From Candidatus Gastranaerophilales bacterium (GTDB taxonomy: Bacteria; Cyanobacteriota; Vampirovibrionia; Gastranaerophilales; Gastranaerophilaceae): a stretch of DNA of 64,000 nt. The position numbers and the translations under genes were made by a program. The stretch is from contig CALUYW010000015.1 in NCBI GenBank assembly GCA_944325105.1, forward strand, positions 1-64,000, read 5' to 3'. Position 1 is the first letter of the stretch. Each line of letters opens with the position of its first letter. A model generated the notes under the pieces. It had not been told where the DNA came from and did no database searches. It saw nothing but the letters and a program-made list of their open reading frames with translations. Positions 36,328 to 45,252 of this stretch are shown one piece after another.

Positions 36328-36891
36328 TTACTCTATTTTTACACTGCCCTGTCTTAAAACCTTAATCTCGCCCTCAGAACATAAAACTACAGTTGACGCG
36401 AGATTTTGGATTTTTGAGGGAAACTTAGGTTTAATAATTTTTACCTTATCGCCAAATTTTTCTACCGCCTCGTCATAATCCTTGCAGGGAGGCTCATTTG
36501 AGATATTAAGAGAAGTTGTAGCCAAAACTCCGCCTTTGATATTTTTTGTTATAGAGTAGAAATTTTCATTGTTTGGAACTCTTATCCCGACAGTATCAAA
36601 ACCCGCACAAATAGAGGACGGGCAGAGATTTGAGCGTTTAAAAATTAAAGTAAGCGCCCCTGGGAAAAATTTATCCATGAGTAATTCGGCGTAATCAGAA
36701 ATACCCACAACATATTTTTTTAAACAGTTTTTGTCATGACTCATCAGTATGAGCGGTTTTGAGCGGTCACGATTTTTTATTTCATAAATCTTATCAACTG
36801 CTTCATTATCATCGGGCAAACACCCCAAACCCCAGACAGTGTCTGTTTCAAAGCCTATTACTTCACCTTTTTTTATTATGCCTTCTTCCAT
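36328..36891 (-). CDS. tsaC: L-threonylcarbamoyladenylate synthase (YrdC/TsaC)
   Basis: Makes threonylcarbamoyl-AMP from threonine, bicarbonate and ATP for the t6A modification of ANN-decoding tRNAs. The 187 residues are the short TsaC form without the Sua5 domain. Typical motifs: GEVIGFETDTVWGLGC, IYEIKNRDRSKPLILM, FFPGALTLIF and GIRVPN. GAGG precedes the ATG. It overlaps murJ by 16 bases. tsaB, tsaD and tsaE are not in this window. Confidence 0.93.
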   Translation of the reverse strand: MEEGIIKKGEVIGFETDTVWGLGCLPDDNEAVDKIYEIKNRDRSKPLILMSHDKNCLKKYVVGISDYAELLMDKFFPGALTLIFKRSNLCPSSICAGFDTVGIRVPNNENFYSITKNIKGGVLATTSLNISNEPPCKDYDEAVEKFGDKVKIIKPKFPSKIQNLASTVVLCSEGEIKVLRQGSVKIE

Positions 36892-38456
36892 TTTGCCTCA
36901 ATTCTTTCTTTCAGGTCTTTCAGGTATTCGATTCTTAATATTAAAGATGCTGCCAGATAAACAACAAAGGTAGAAACCATAATAACGGTGAGCTTTATAA
37001 CCCCATGGACTAAATTCCAAGATACAAACTTGTCCCACAGAACACTTAGCGCATCACCCGCTAAAAAGGCAATTAGCGCAGCTATTAAGATTTTAAAGAC
37101 ATTATAAGTAAGTTTTCTGTAGCCTATTGAGATTTTTTTCCTTAACAAAAGCCCAAGAGATATAGCATTAAATGCGGTAATTAACGTGGTTGAAACCGCA
37201 ATACCGTTAATTCCAAAGGGTTTAACCAAGATAGAATTTAAAATAACTTTAAGACCGATACAAGCTATAGCTATATAAAACGGAGTCTTTGAATCATTAA
37301 ATGAATAAAAAAGCCTTGTAGCACTGTCACGAAAGACATAAGGAATTATTGATAATGTTATGAAAAACAAAATCTCAGACACCATAAGAGTAGCTTCTGA
37401 ACTAAAAGCACCGCGCTCAAGCGCAAGGCGAATAGCATCCGTTCTTACAATAAATATCAATATCATAAGGTAGCTGCCCGCAAAAATTAAAGACCCCACA
37501 CCCTTTGCAAAGTAGTACCTTACGCCGTCCTCGTCTTTTTGAGCAACAAGCCTTGAAAACAGAGGGAAAAGAGGCACTAAAATAGCACTCAACAAAAGTC
37601 CTACAGGGAACTGAAAAATCCTGTTTGCAAAACCAAACGCAGTCCAAGCGCCCTCTTTTAAGCCCGATGAAAAGAACATATCCACATACACACCAAGCTG
37701 TCCTATGGTAGAGCTTAAAAAAGCAGGGAATAAAAGCTCGAGCAATTCGTTAAAGTTTTTATTATGCAAAAAATCAAACGAAGGTCTATAGCCGTAACCT
37801 ATTGAGCGCACCGCCGGAGATTGCAATATTAACTGCAAAAAACACCCGAAAGTTGTACCGGCTGCAAGATAAAAACCGCTTGAGTCACCTTTTGTAATAA
37901 GAAGTGCTGCAATTATCCCAAATGAAACCATAGAGGGAGAAATATTCGGGAGCAAAAACCTTTTATAAGTTACCAAAATACCGTAATAAAGCCCCAATAC
38001 AGAACCCATTACAAGCATTGGCGACATGATTTTTAAATGATAAGCAGCAAGGTTTAAAAGCTCGGGAGCATCAGCGTTAATTATAATGCTCATTATCTGC
38101 TTTGGGAAAAAGAAACACAAAAGCGATAAAATCAAAAATATCAAAATTGAAAAAGTCTCAAATGTGTTAAAAAGTTTCTTTACCTCAGGCTCGGGCTTTT
38201 TTGAGAAATCTTTTACAATTTTTGAGAAAACAGCAACCGTTGCAGAATGAAAAGGTCCGCCCACGCCGCCTAAAATAACTATTACAAGGGCAGGGATTTG
38301 ATAAGCAAAAAAGTAAGCATCAGATACCATGCCAGCTCCGTAGTAATTTGCAACTACAATATCCCTTAAAAATCCCGCTACTTTTGATAAAAATATAATA
38401 ACAGCTATCCACCAGGCAGCCCTTAAGAGGCTCTGCCCGCTCTTAGTTTCACTCAC
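36876..38456 (-). CDS. murJ: Lipid II flippase MurJ
   Basis: Moves lipid II across the inner membrane for peptidoglycan synthesis. The 526 residues form about 14 hydrophobic helices of the MATE/MOP superfamily. It starts with the family-typical LLRAAWWIAVIIFLSKVAGF and FLRDIVVANYYGAG, carrying the conserved Arg, and has FPVGLLLSAILVPLFP later. It starts at GTG with GAGG upstream, overlapping the SpoIID-like gene by eight bases. Co-location with a SpoIID-like protein gives a wall-assembly operon. Confidence 0.93.
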   Translation of the reverse strand: MSETKSGQSLLRAAWWIAVIIFLSKVAGFLRDIVVANYYGAGMVSDAYFFAYQIPALVIVILGGVGGPFHSATVAVFSKIVKDFSKKPEPEVKKLFNTFETFSILIFLILSLLCFFFPKQIMSIIINADAPELLNLAAYHLKIMSPMLVMGSVLGLYYGILVTYKRFLLPNISPSMVSFGIIAALLITKGDSSGFYLAAGTTFGCFLQLILQSPAVRSIGYGYRPSFDFLHNKNFNELLELLFPAFLSSTIGQLGVYVDMFFSSGLKEGAWTAFGFANRIFQFPVGLLLSAILVPLFPLFSRLVAQKDEDGVRYYFAKGVGSLIFAGSYLMILIFIVRTDAIRLALERGAFSSEATLMVSEILFFITLSIIPYVFRDSATRLFYSFNDSKTPFYIAIACIGLKVILNSILVKPFGINGIAVSTTLITAFNAISLGLLLRKKISIGYRKLTYNVFKILIAALIAFLAGDALSVLWDKFVSWNLVHGVIKLTVIMVSTFVVYLAASLILRIEYLKDLKERIEAKWKKA

Positions 38457-40185
38457 GATTTATAACCTCAATTTGATAAGTCAGTGTTTTGGATTTGTCT
38501 TTAGCATCCAAAGGCTCAAATATCACCGTATTAACCCCGTCTTTTAAATACTTTGTAATGTCCATACCCAGCACTTTTGCGCTATAGCCTGTCATATCGG
38601 GATTAAAGTTGTGAGAATTTATGGAAAATTTAATGGTTGAAACTCTCTTTGGATTGCTAACCTTTAAAATATATCTTTGCTTTGAATTTTTAGGACGGTA
38701 AAATTCACTCTTGTACTGGATTTGATAGGGGTTATATGCAACTTCTTTATGCATTGTACCAAGGGTAATTGAAGAGTAATAGTGTTTTAAAATATCATCA
38801 TATTTTTTACCTAAAGATGCCATATACCCTGCCCCGTACTGGCTCATACCTACTCCATGACCAAAACCTCCGCCTGTTATTATGAATTTTTGAGGAGATT
38901 TAGGGTGCTTAACCATAGGACTTATTAATTTTTCAAAAGAAAAAACCGCCTCTGACTTAGAGTCATCGGGAATTTCAAGATTATCTTTCTTAGCAGGCTT
39001 TAACTCTTTATCCACAAAGAAATTAGCACTTGCAAGCATGGCGTTATTTTTCTTTAAAACTCTTCTTATGCCAAGCTCTCGTTTTACTTTATATGTACCG
39101 TTTTTAAAGACTATTTCTATCTCAAGGGCTTTACCCGAGTTGCCTCTTTTAAGAACTTTTATGTCTTCTAAACCCTCAAGTACAAAAGACCCGTCAAACT
39201 TAGGCTCGACAAGCCCCGCTTTTGACTGTTCAAGAAGAGTTTTATTCAAAACTTCTTCAAGCTCGGGTGTTTCCCACTCCACCTGCCATCTGTAGCGGGG
39301 GGATTTTACATCGTAAGATAAAGTTTTATTTGAATAAAATTCCCTAACTTCATCTTCTGTTTTTAAAAACTTTTGGTTTTTATCGTCACAAACAGAAACT
39401 AAATAAGGCTTTGGCTGAATTGAAGGGTTGTTGTAACCGTAGACATTTTTCCAATCTTCCGTTATACCGCCTGCAGTAGAAGAATAAAGCGCTAAAATCG
39501 GTTCATTTTCATACAGAGCAAAAATGCCTTTTGTCTCATCAACTGCCCTGTCTGAGATTTCTTTTTGAGAATTTATACCGTAGTACACCTGACATGCGGT
39601 AGAGTCACAAATATCATAATTTTTATAAACATTTTGCGGACGGTTAGCATAGTTTCTGGCTGCAACCGCCTGTGCTTTAAGCGCCTCAAGCCCGAATGAC
39701 ACGGGCATTTCGTTAGGCACAACACCCTTTAAGTAAGTCTGCATATCAAGGACATTTATTATATTAAAAGTATTTTCTTTAACACCCTCTAGTTCAATAA
39801 GCCCAGAATAATAAGCAGGAGTGCCCTTTCTGTTTAAATTTACAATACCTGTTTTTTCTTTAGGGGTAATAACAAGGGGCCCTTTTGCCTCTTCAAGAAT
39901 TGTTTTATCGCCCGATGATACGCTAAAAAGCCCTTTTTCAATTTTTACATCGATTACTTCATCGGGAGAAATTTCTAACTGCGTATTTGACGCTAAGTCA
40001 GATAATGAGGCAACATCGGGTGACACAAAAGAAGCACTCTTGTGCTCAAATGTAGAAAAGCCCTGATTTGAAAGCCCTACACGGATTGTTGTTTTTTCTT
40101 CCTGAGAAAAAACACCCACCTGCACTACTGCAAAAACGAGTAGACAAAATAAAAATTTTAAAATTCCTCTACCTGTAAATTTCAT
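38449..40185 (-). CDS. SpoIID/LytB-domain secreted protein
   Basis: A 578-residue exported protein with a signal peptide (GILKFLFCLLVFAVVQVGVF) and a SpoIID/LytB domain. SpoIID in spore formers is a lytic transglycosylase acting on stripped glycan strands. The key motifs are present: YLKGVVPNEMPVSFGLEALK followed by AQAVAARNYA (the catalytic Glu region) and GGGFGHGVGMSQYGAGYMAS. The length exceeds typical SpoIID because of an extra C-terminal beta-rich region of about 110 residues. No sporulation genes occur here, so a role in vegetative wall remodelling is more likely, as in cyanobacteria. It is first in the operon with murJ. Confidence 0.9.
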   Translation of the reverse strand: MKFTGRGILKFLFCLLVFAVVQVGVFSQEEKTTIRVGLSNQGFSTFEHKSASFVSPDVASLSDLASNTQLEISPDEVIDVKIEKGLFSVSSGDKTILEEAKGPLVITPKEKTGIVNLNRKGTPAYYSGLIELEGVKENTFNIINVLDMQTYLKGVVPNEMPVSFGLEALKAQAVAARNYANRPQNVYKNYDICDSTACQVYYGINSQKEISDRAVDETKGIFALYENEPILALYSSTAGGITEDWKNVYGYNNPSIQPKPYLVSVCDDKNQKFLKTEDEVREFYSNKTLSYDVKSPRYRWQVEWETPELEEVLNKTLLEQSKAGLVEPKFDGSFVLEGLEDIKVLKRGNSGKALEIEIVFKNGTYKVKRELGIRRVLKKNNAMLASANFFVDKELKPAKKDNLEIPDDSKSEAVFSFEKLISPMVKHPKSPQKFIITGGGFGHGVGMSQYGAGYMASLGKKYDDILKHYYSSITLGTMHKEVAYNPYQIQYKSEFYRPKNSKQRYILKVSNPKRVSTIKFSINSHNFNPDMTGYSAKVLGMDITKYLKDGVNTVIFEPLDAKDKSKTLTYQIEVINRE

Positions 40186-40194
40186 ATTTTGAAT

Positions 40195-40223
40195 TTTACA
40201 ATTAACATATTCTAATGTAAAAT
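40195..40223 (+). promoter_or_regulatory. Promoter of the MFS transporter gene
   Basis: TTTACA and TAAAAT are separated by exactly 17 bases. The predicted start lies about 30 bases before the ATG, and AAGGAG follows. Confidence 0.5.
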
Positions 40224-40260
40224 AAATATGCTAATTACGTATTAAGGAGATTTATATCAG

Positions 40261-41631
40261 ATGGCATCCGATGATTTAAAAAAATTCAGCACCTCTCAAC
40301 TGTTGAATTTTTGTCTGGGGTTTTTCGGTTTACAGTTTGCTTGGCAAATGAGGATAATTTTATCGGGGCCGCTAACCGAGTCATTTGGTGCAGATGTCCT
40401 TTTGTTTGGTCTTATATGGCTTGCAGGGCCTTTTACGGGTATTGTTGTTCAGCCAATCATAGGAGCACTAAGCGACAACACTGAAACTCCTTTTGGCAGA
40501 AGAATTCCCTACCTTATGGGCGGAGCAATTTTAGGTGCAATAGGTCTGTTTTTACTTCCTAATTCCGAAGTTTTAGCATCATTTTTCGGTGCAAATGCTC
40601 CAAAATGGAGTGCACTTTTAATAGCAGCCATTATGATATGGATAATAGATGCCTGTGTTAACGCGGCACAAGGGCCATACAGAGCTTTAATTCCCGATAA
40701 TATGCCTCGCGAGCAGCACTCACTTGCAAATTCTTATTTAAGCTTTGCAATAGGCTTGGGGTCGGTTATAGCCGCTGCAACCGCGCCTGTTTTAAAATAT
40801 GTATTTAATTTTCAAATGTCTACCGCGGCACAGTTTTATATGGCAGCAATTGCATTTTTGCTTGGCATGACTTGGACATGCTTTACAATAAAAGAGAGAA
40901 AACTCTCAAAAGCAGAGCTTAAAATTGAAGAAGAAAACGCAAAAGAAGAAATTAAAAAATCATTTATAGAAAATGTAAAAGACTTTTTTAAATTATCGCC
41001 TGAAGTTGGCAAAATCTGCACAATTCAGTTTTTCTCCTGGATTGGCGTTATGAGCCTTATGATATTTTTCACACAATATGTAGTGCACGTTATCTATCAA
41101 GTGCCTGATTTAACTGCCATTCCTCAAGAATTTCAAAATGTTTACAATCAAAGCGTTATGAGCGGTCAGAACTTTGCTTCAATTTGTCTTGCTGCTTATA
41201 ATTTAATCTGCTTTATAATTGCAATACCGATAGGTAAATTTGCAGAAAAATACGGCAACAAAAAAGTTCACTTCGTAGCGCTTTTGCTTATGGCGCTTGC
41301 TTATATACTTCTTGCATTCCTGCCAAATCCAACATCAACGGTTGCAGCTATTTCTTTAGCGGGTATCGGCTGGGCAAGTATTTTAGCACTTCCTTTTGCA
41401 ATGCTTTCAAAATACATAAAAGAAGGTACCGAAGGTTCTGTTATGGGTATATTTAATATATTCATCGCAGCACCGCAAATCCTTGTTTGCACAGTACTTG
41501 CGTGGTTTATAAACATCTCAACAACAACTATAAACAATATGCCCAACAATCACTACGAATACGCCTTTCTTGTGGGTGCGCTTATGTTGATTTTTGCGGC
41601 AGCTACCACACTTACGATAAAAGAAGACTAA
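40261..41631 (+). CDS. MFS transporter, sugar/GPH-like
   Basis: A 456-residue membrane transporter with about 12 helices. The N-terminal pattern FGLQFAWQMRIILSGPLTES with GPFTGIVVQPIIGALSD, TPFGRRIPYLMGGA and AQGPYRALIPD matches the glycoside-proton (GPH) or SLC45-like sucrose carriers. These often import di- or oligosaccharides with protons. A charged cytosolic loop of about 35 residues (LSKAELKIEEENAKEEIKKS) separates the halves. It lies 82 bases upstream of gap and may share its transcript. The real substrate cannot be deduced. Confidence 0.85.
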   Translation: MASDDLKKFSTSQLLNFCLGFFGLQFAWQMRIILSGPLTESFGADVLLFGLIWLAGPFTGIVVQPIIGALSDNTETPFGRRIPYLMGGAILGAIGLFLLPNSEVLASFFGANAPKWSALLIAAIMIWIIDACVNAAQGPYRALIPDNMPREQHSLANSYLSFAIGLGSVIAAATAPVLKYVFNFQMSTAAQFYMAAIAFLLGMTWTCFTIKERKLSKAELKIEEENAKEEIKKSFIENVKDFFKLSPEVGKICTIQFFSWIGVMSLMIFFTQYVVHVIYQVPDLTAIPQEFQNVYNQSVMSGQNFASICLAAYNLICFIIAIPIGKFAEKYGNKKVHFVALLLMALAYILLAFLPNPTSTVAAISLAGIGWASILALPFAMLSKYIKEGTEGSVMGIFNIFIAAPQILVCTVLAWFINISTTTINNMPNNHYEYAFLVGALMLIFAAATTLTIKED

Positions 41632-41668
41632 TAAAACTTGTTGCGCTTGTTTTATGTTTGTTACATAA

Positions 41669-42718
<1,050 letters not shown>

Positions 42719-42770
42719 TCGAGCCTTAGTGCTTAAGCCTTAGTGCGATGCACTTGGCGAGATAAGTTTA

Positions 42771-42800
42771 AGCCCTTCTCTTTAAGAGAAGGGCTTTTTT
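42771..42800 (+). terminator. Terminator after gap
   Basis: AGCCCTTCTCT pairs with AGAGAAGGGCT around a three-base loop, followed by six T. Confidence 0.92.
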
Positions 42801-42815
42801 CACCTAACAACAAAC

Positions 42816-43757
42816 TTATTTTGAGCTTTTTATTTCCCTTATCATATACTGCACATCTTCAAGCAATTTCCGATTTATTGCCAATAAATCGGAAATTATC
42901 GCTAAAAGTGTACACAAAAAAGAAACTATGGCCAAAATTGCACATAAAATCAAAGACTGAATATGCCCTGAACCATCACCTGTAAGATAAAAATACATAA
43001 ACCTGAACGCTAAAATTGCACTGAGCAAAAATACAAATCCTCCGACAAAAGAAAAGAACCTGAAAGGTCTGTATATTATAAAAATTCTTGCCATGGTAAA
43101 AATCGAGCGCCTTATATAGTCAAAATTATTTTTAACGAGCCTTGAGGGACGAAGCTCATCATTTACTCTTATAGGCACACAAACTACGCTTAAACCCTTT
43201 CTTTGCGCTTGTATTATTGTTTCAAGAGTGTAGGTGTAATTATCAAAAATATTTATATGTTTTGCAGCATATGCGCTAAATGCCCTAAAACCGCTTGGCG
43301 CATCATCTACATCAGCACCTGAGACTTTTTTCATAACAAAAGAGCCCAGTTTTTGAAGCATTTTTTTAACCGGAGAAAAATGCTTTATTTTCTCAATCGG
43401 ACGCGTACCTATTACAATATCTGCCTTTTTATTTAAAATAGGCTCAATTAACTTATCTATGTCATCTGCGCAGTACTGATTATCAGCATCCAGATTTACA
43501 ATAATATCTGCTTTCATAGAAAGAGAAGTATTTATGCCGCAAGCAAAAGCTCGCGCAAGACCTTGATTTTTTTTAAGTGAGACAACTTTGTTAACACCCC
43601 AATCATAAGCAACCTTTATGGTACCATCCGATGAACCGTCATCAATTATTAAGACCTCTATCTCATCAATACCCAAAAGTGACTTTGGAAGAGCATCAAG
43701 AGTAGTTGAAAGGGTTTTTTCCTCATTAAAACAAGGTATCTGAATAACTAATTTCAT
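42816..43757 (-). CDS. Membrane-anchored family 2 glycosyltransferase
   Basis: A 313-residue enzyme with a GT-A fold. The N-terminal strand ends in IPCFNEEKTLSTTL, the nucleotide-binding DDGSSDGT is next, and the metal-binding NLDADNQY is near residue 95. The C-terminus has two membrane helices (about 232-255 and 270-297), giving the dolichol-phosphate mannosyltransferase or DPM1/GtrB layout. It probably transfers a sugar from UDP- or GDP-sugar onto a polyprenyl phosphate, for surface glycan or filament modification. It is alone, convergent with gap. Confidence 0.88.
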   Translation of the reverse strand: MKLVIQIPCFNEEKTLSTTLDALPKSLLGIDEIEVLIIDDGSSDGTIKVAYDWGVNKVVSLKKNQGLARAFACGINTSLSMKADIIVNLDADNQYCADDIDKLIEPILNKKADIVIGTRPIEKIKHFSPVKKMLQKLGSFVMKKVSGADVDDAPSGFRAFSAYAAKHINIFDNYTYTLETIIQAQRKGLSVVCVPIRVNDELRPSRLVKNNFDYIRRSIFTMARIFIIYRPFRFFSFVGGFVFLLSAILAFRFMYFYLTGDGSGHIQSLILCAILAIVSFLCTLLAIISDLLAINRKLLEDVQYMIREIKSSK

Positions 43758-44106
43758 AATGTTATTCTACATCAAATGGAGGATTTTTGATACAAAAATT
43801 TCAAGCGTGGTACTGACTTGTCGATAGAAATAATACAGAGAGAAAAACATATTAAACACACCATATATTAACTTTATTGTCATCCTTGTTAAGCCATTGT
43901 TTTTATAACTTGGCTTTTTTTTATTAAGAAATATTAAGACAAATTATATACCCGATAGAGCATTGATTTTATTGGATTTATAAGGTATTTAAAAAATAAA
44001 AAAACAAAAAAGTATATAATTTTTCAATATCGCTAGCAAAAAATATAATTTTCATGTTTTATATAGTAAAGTCCAAAACACGAGATTAATTTCTTTAAGG
44101 AGAAAA
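43758..44106. other. Gene-free AT-rich stretch of 349 bases
   Basis: No open reading frame of note. A terminator-like hairpin lies at 43891-43922. TATAAT boxes occur at 44015-44020 and 44044-44049 and a TATAGT at 44062-44067, any of which could drive the next gene. A small RNA ending at the hairpin is possible but unproven. Confidence 0.5.
43891..43922 (+). terminator. Orphan terminator-like hairpin
   Basis: AAGCCA pairs with TGGCTT around a 14-base loop, then eight T. No plus-strand gene precedes it, so it could end a small RNA or antisense transcript. Confidence 0.4.
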
Positions 44107-44487
44107 ATGAGTAACAATATACCGAATATGAATAGTGTTAATCCTGCAGGATACAATCCTCAGGGACATAGACCTCCCTCGCAGCAGGAAAGTATAGAGC
44201 CAAAAGAAATACAAGCAGAAGCTGCTACAAACAAAGATCCCCTAAAATATGTCCCCACAGAACAATATGGACGTGCAATGGTAAACCAATCTCAAAATTC
44301 ACAACGTCCTCAGTTAAATCCTCAAAACATTCAAGATGATGTATTCACATTTCAACTCATGCAGGAATTTGCTCAAGACCTTATAAACGGCTACATTCAA
44401 AAAGGAGTAGAGCCCAAGAAGGCTCAAGAAATGGCAGCCTACACTGTTGATGTTCTTCTAAACCCTCCTCAAGCAAAAGTTCAGTAA
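44107..44487 (+). CDS. Pro/Gln/Asn-rich hypothetical protein
   Basis: A 126-residue protein with no recognised family. The first 80 residues are low complexity, rich in Pro, Asn and Gln (PNMNSVNPAGYNPQGHRPPS), and probably disordered. The last 45 form amphipathic helices (FTFQLMQEFAQDLINGYIQK, PKKAQEMAAYTVDVLLNP). No signal peptide. A Shine-Dalgarno AAGGAG precedes ATG. The composition resembles regulatory or secreted-effector-like proteins, but nothing specific supports this. Confidence 0.7.
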   Translation: MSNNIPNMNSVNPAGYNPQGHRPPSQQESIEPKEIQAEAATNKDPLKYVPTEQYGRAMVNQSQNSQRPQLNPQNIQDDVFTFQLMQEFAQDLINGYIQKGVEPKKAQEMAAYTVDVLLNPPQAKVQ

Positions 44488-44603
44488 ATTTTTTTGCCCT
44501 CACTAGGATAGTTTTAGCATTTAAAACACAAAAAATTAAAGTTATTTCTTGATTTAAAAACTTTTTGTGCAAAAATTTATGTATAAGTTTTTTGAGGTTT
44601 TTT

Positions 44604-45233
44604 GTGTCAAATTTAGTCTATTTTCTAGGGCAAAAGGCATATATAAATATAACAAACGCATGCACTAACGCATGCAGGTTTTGTGTGCGTGATATTAAAG
44701 ACAATGTCAAAGGCGCAAACTTATGGCTTGATGTGCAAAACGTAAGCGCGCAAGATGTAATAGAACAAATTGAAAACTCCGCCCAAAAAGTACTAGAGGG
44801 CGGAGAAATTATTTTTTGCGGTTATGGCGAACCGCTTATAAAATTTGAAGAAGTTAAAAAAATCTGCCAATATTTAAGAAAAGAGATGCCCGAATTAAAA
44901 ATAAGAATTAATACAAACGGACATGGCAGTTTTGTAAACAAAAAAAATATAGTCCCCGAGCTAAAAGGACTTATAGATTCAATTTCAATAAGCTTAAATG
45001 CTCAGGATGAAAAACTCTACAATGAGCTTTCTCAACCAAAATTTGAGGGAGCATATGAAACGATGCTTGACTTTGCACGCGAATGTGTAAAATGCGGTAT
45101 AGATACGACAATGAGCGTTGTTTCAAAATTTCAAGAAGATAAATACCCCCTTGATGTTGAAAAATGCGAAGAAATAGCGCACAGCATAGGGGCAAAATTC
45201 AGAAACAGAGAATGGATACAAGAAGGATATTAA
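44604..45233 (+). CDS. Radical SAM protein, TatD-associated type
   Basis: A 209-residue radical SAM enzyme with CX3CX2C in ITNACTNACRFCVRD near residue 20 and the GGEIIFCGYGEPL motif that binds SAM's amino group. Family recognition rests on the sequence around the cluster (NACTN-CxFCVR), which matches the TatD-associated radical SAM group. The chemistry is not established. GTG at 44604 is taken as start, since GAGG lies six bases ahead; an in-frame ATG 39 bases earlier would add a Cys-rich stretch without a ribosome site. No tatD gene is in view. Confidence 0.82.
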   Translation: MSNLVYFLGQKAYINITNACTNACRFCVRDIKDNVKGANLWLDVQNVSAQDVIEQIENSAQKVLEGGEIIFCGYGEPLIKFEEVKKICQYLRKEMPELKIRINTNGHGSFVNKKNIVPELKGLIDSISISLNAQDEKLYNELSQPKFEGAYETMLDFARECVKCGIDTTMSVVSKFQEDKYPLDVEKCEEIAHSIGAKFRNREWIQEGY

Positions 45234-45252
45234 AAACGGAAAGGTCAAAAAA

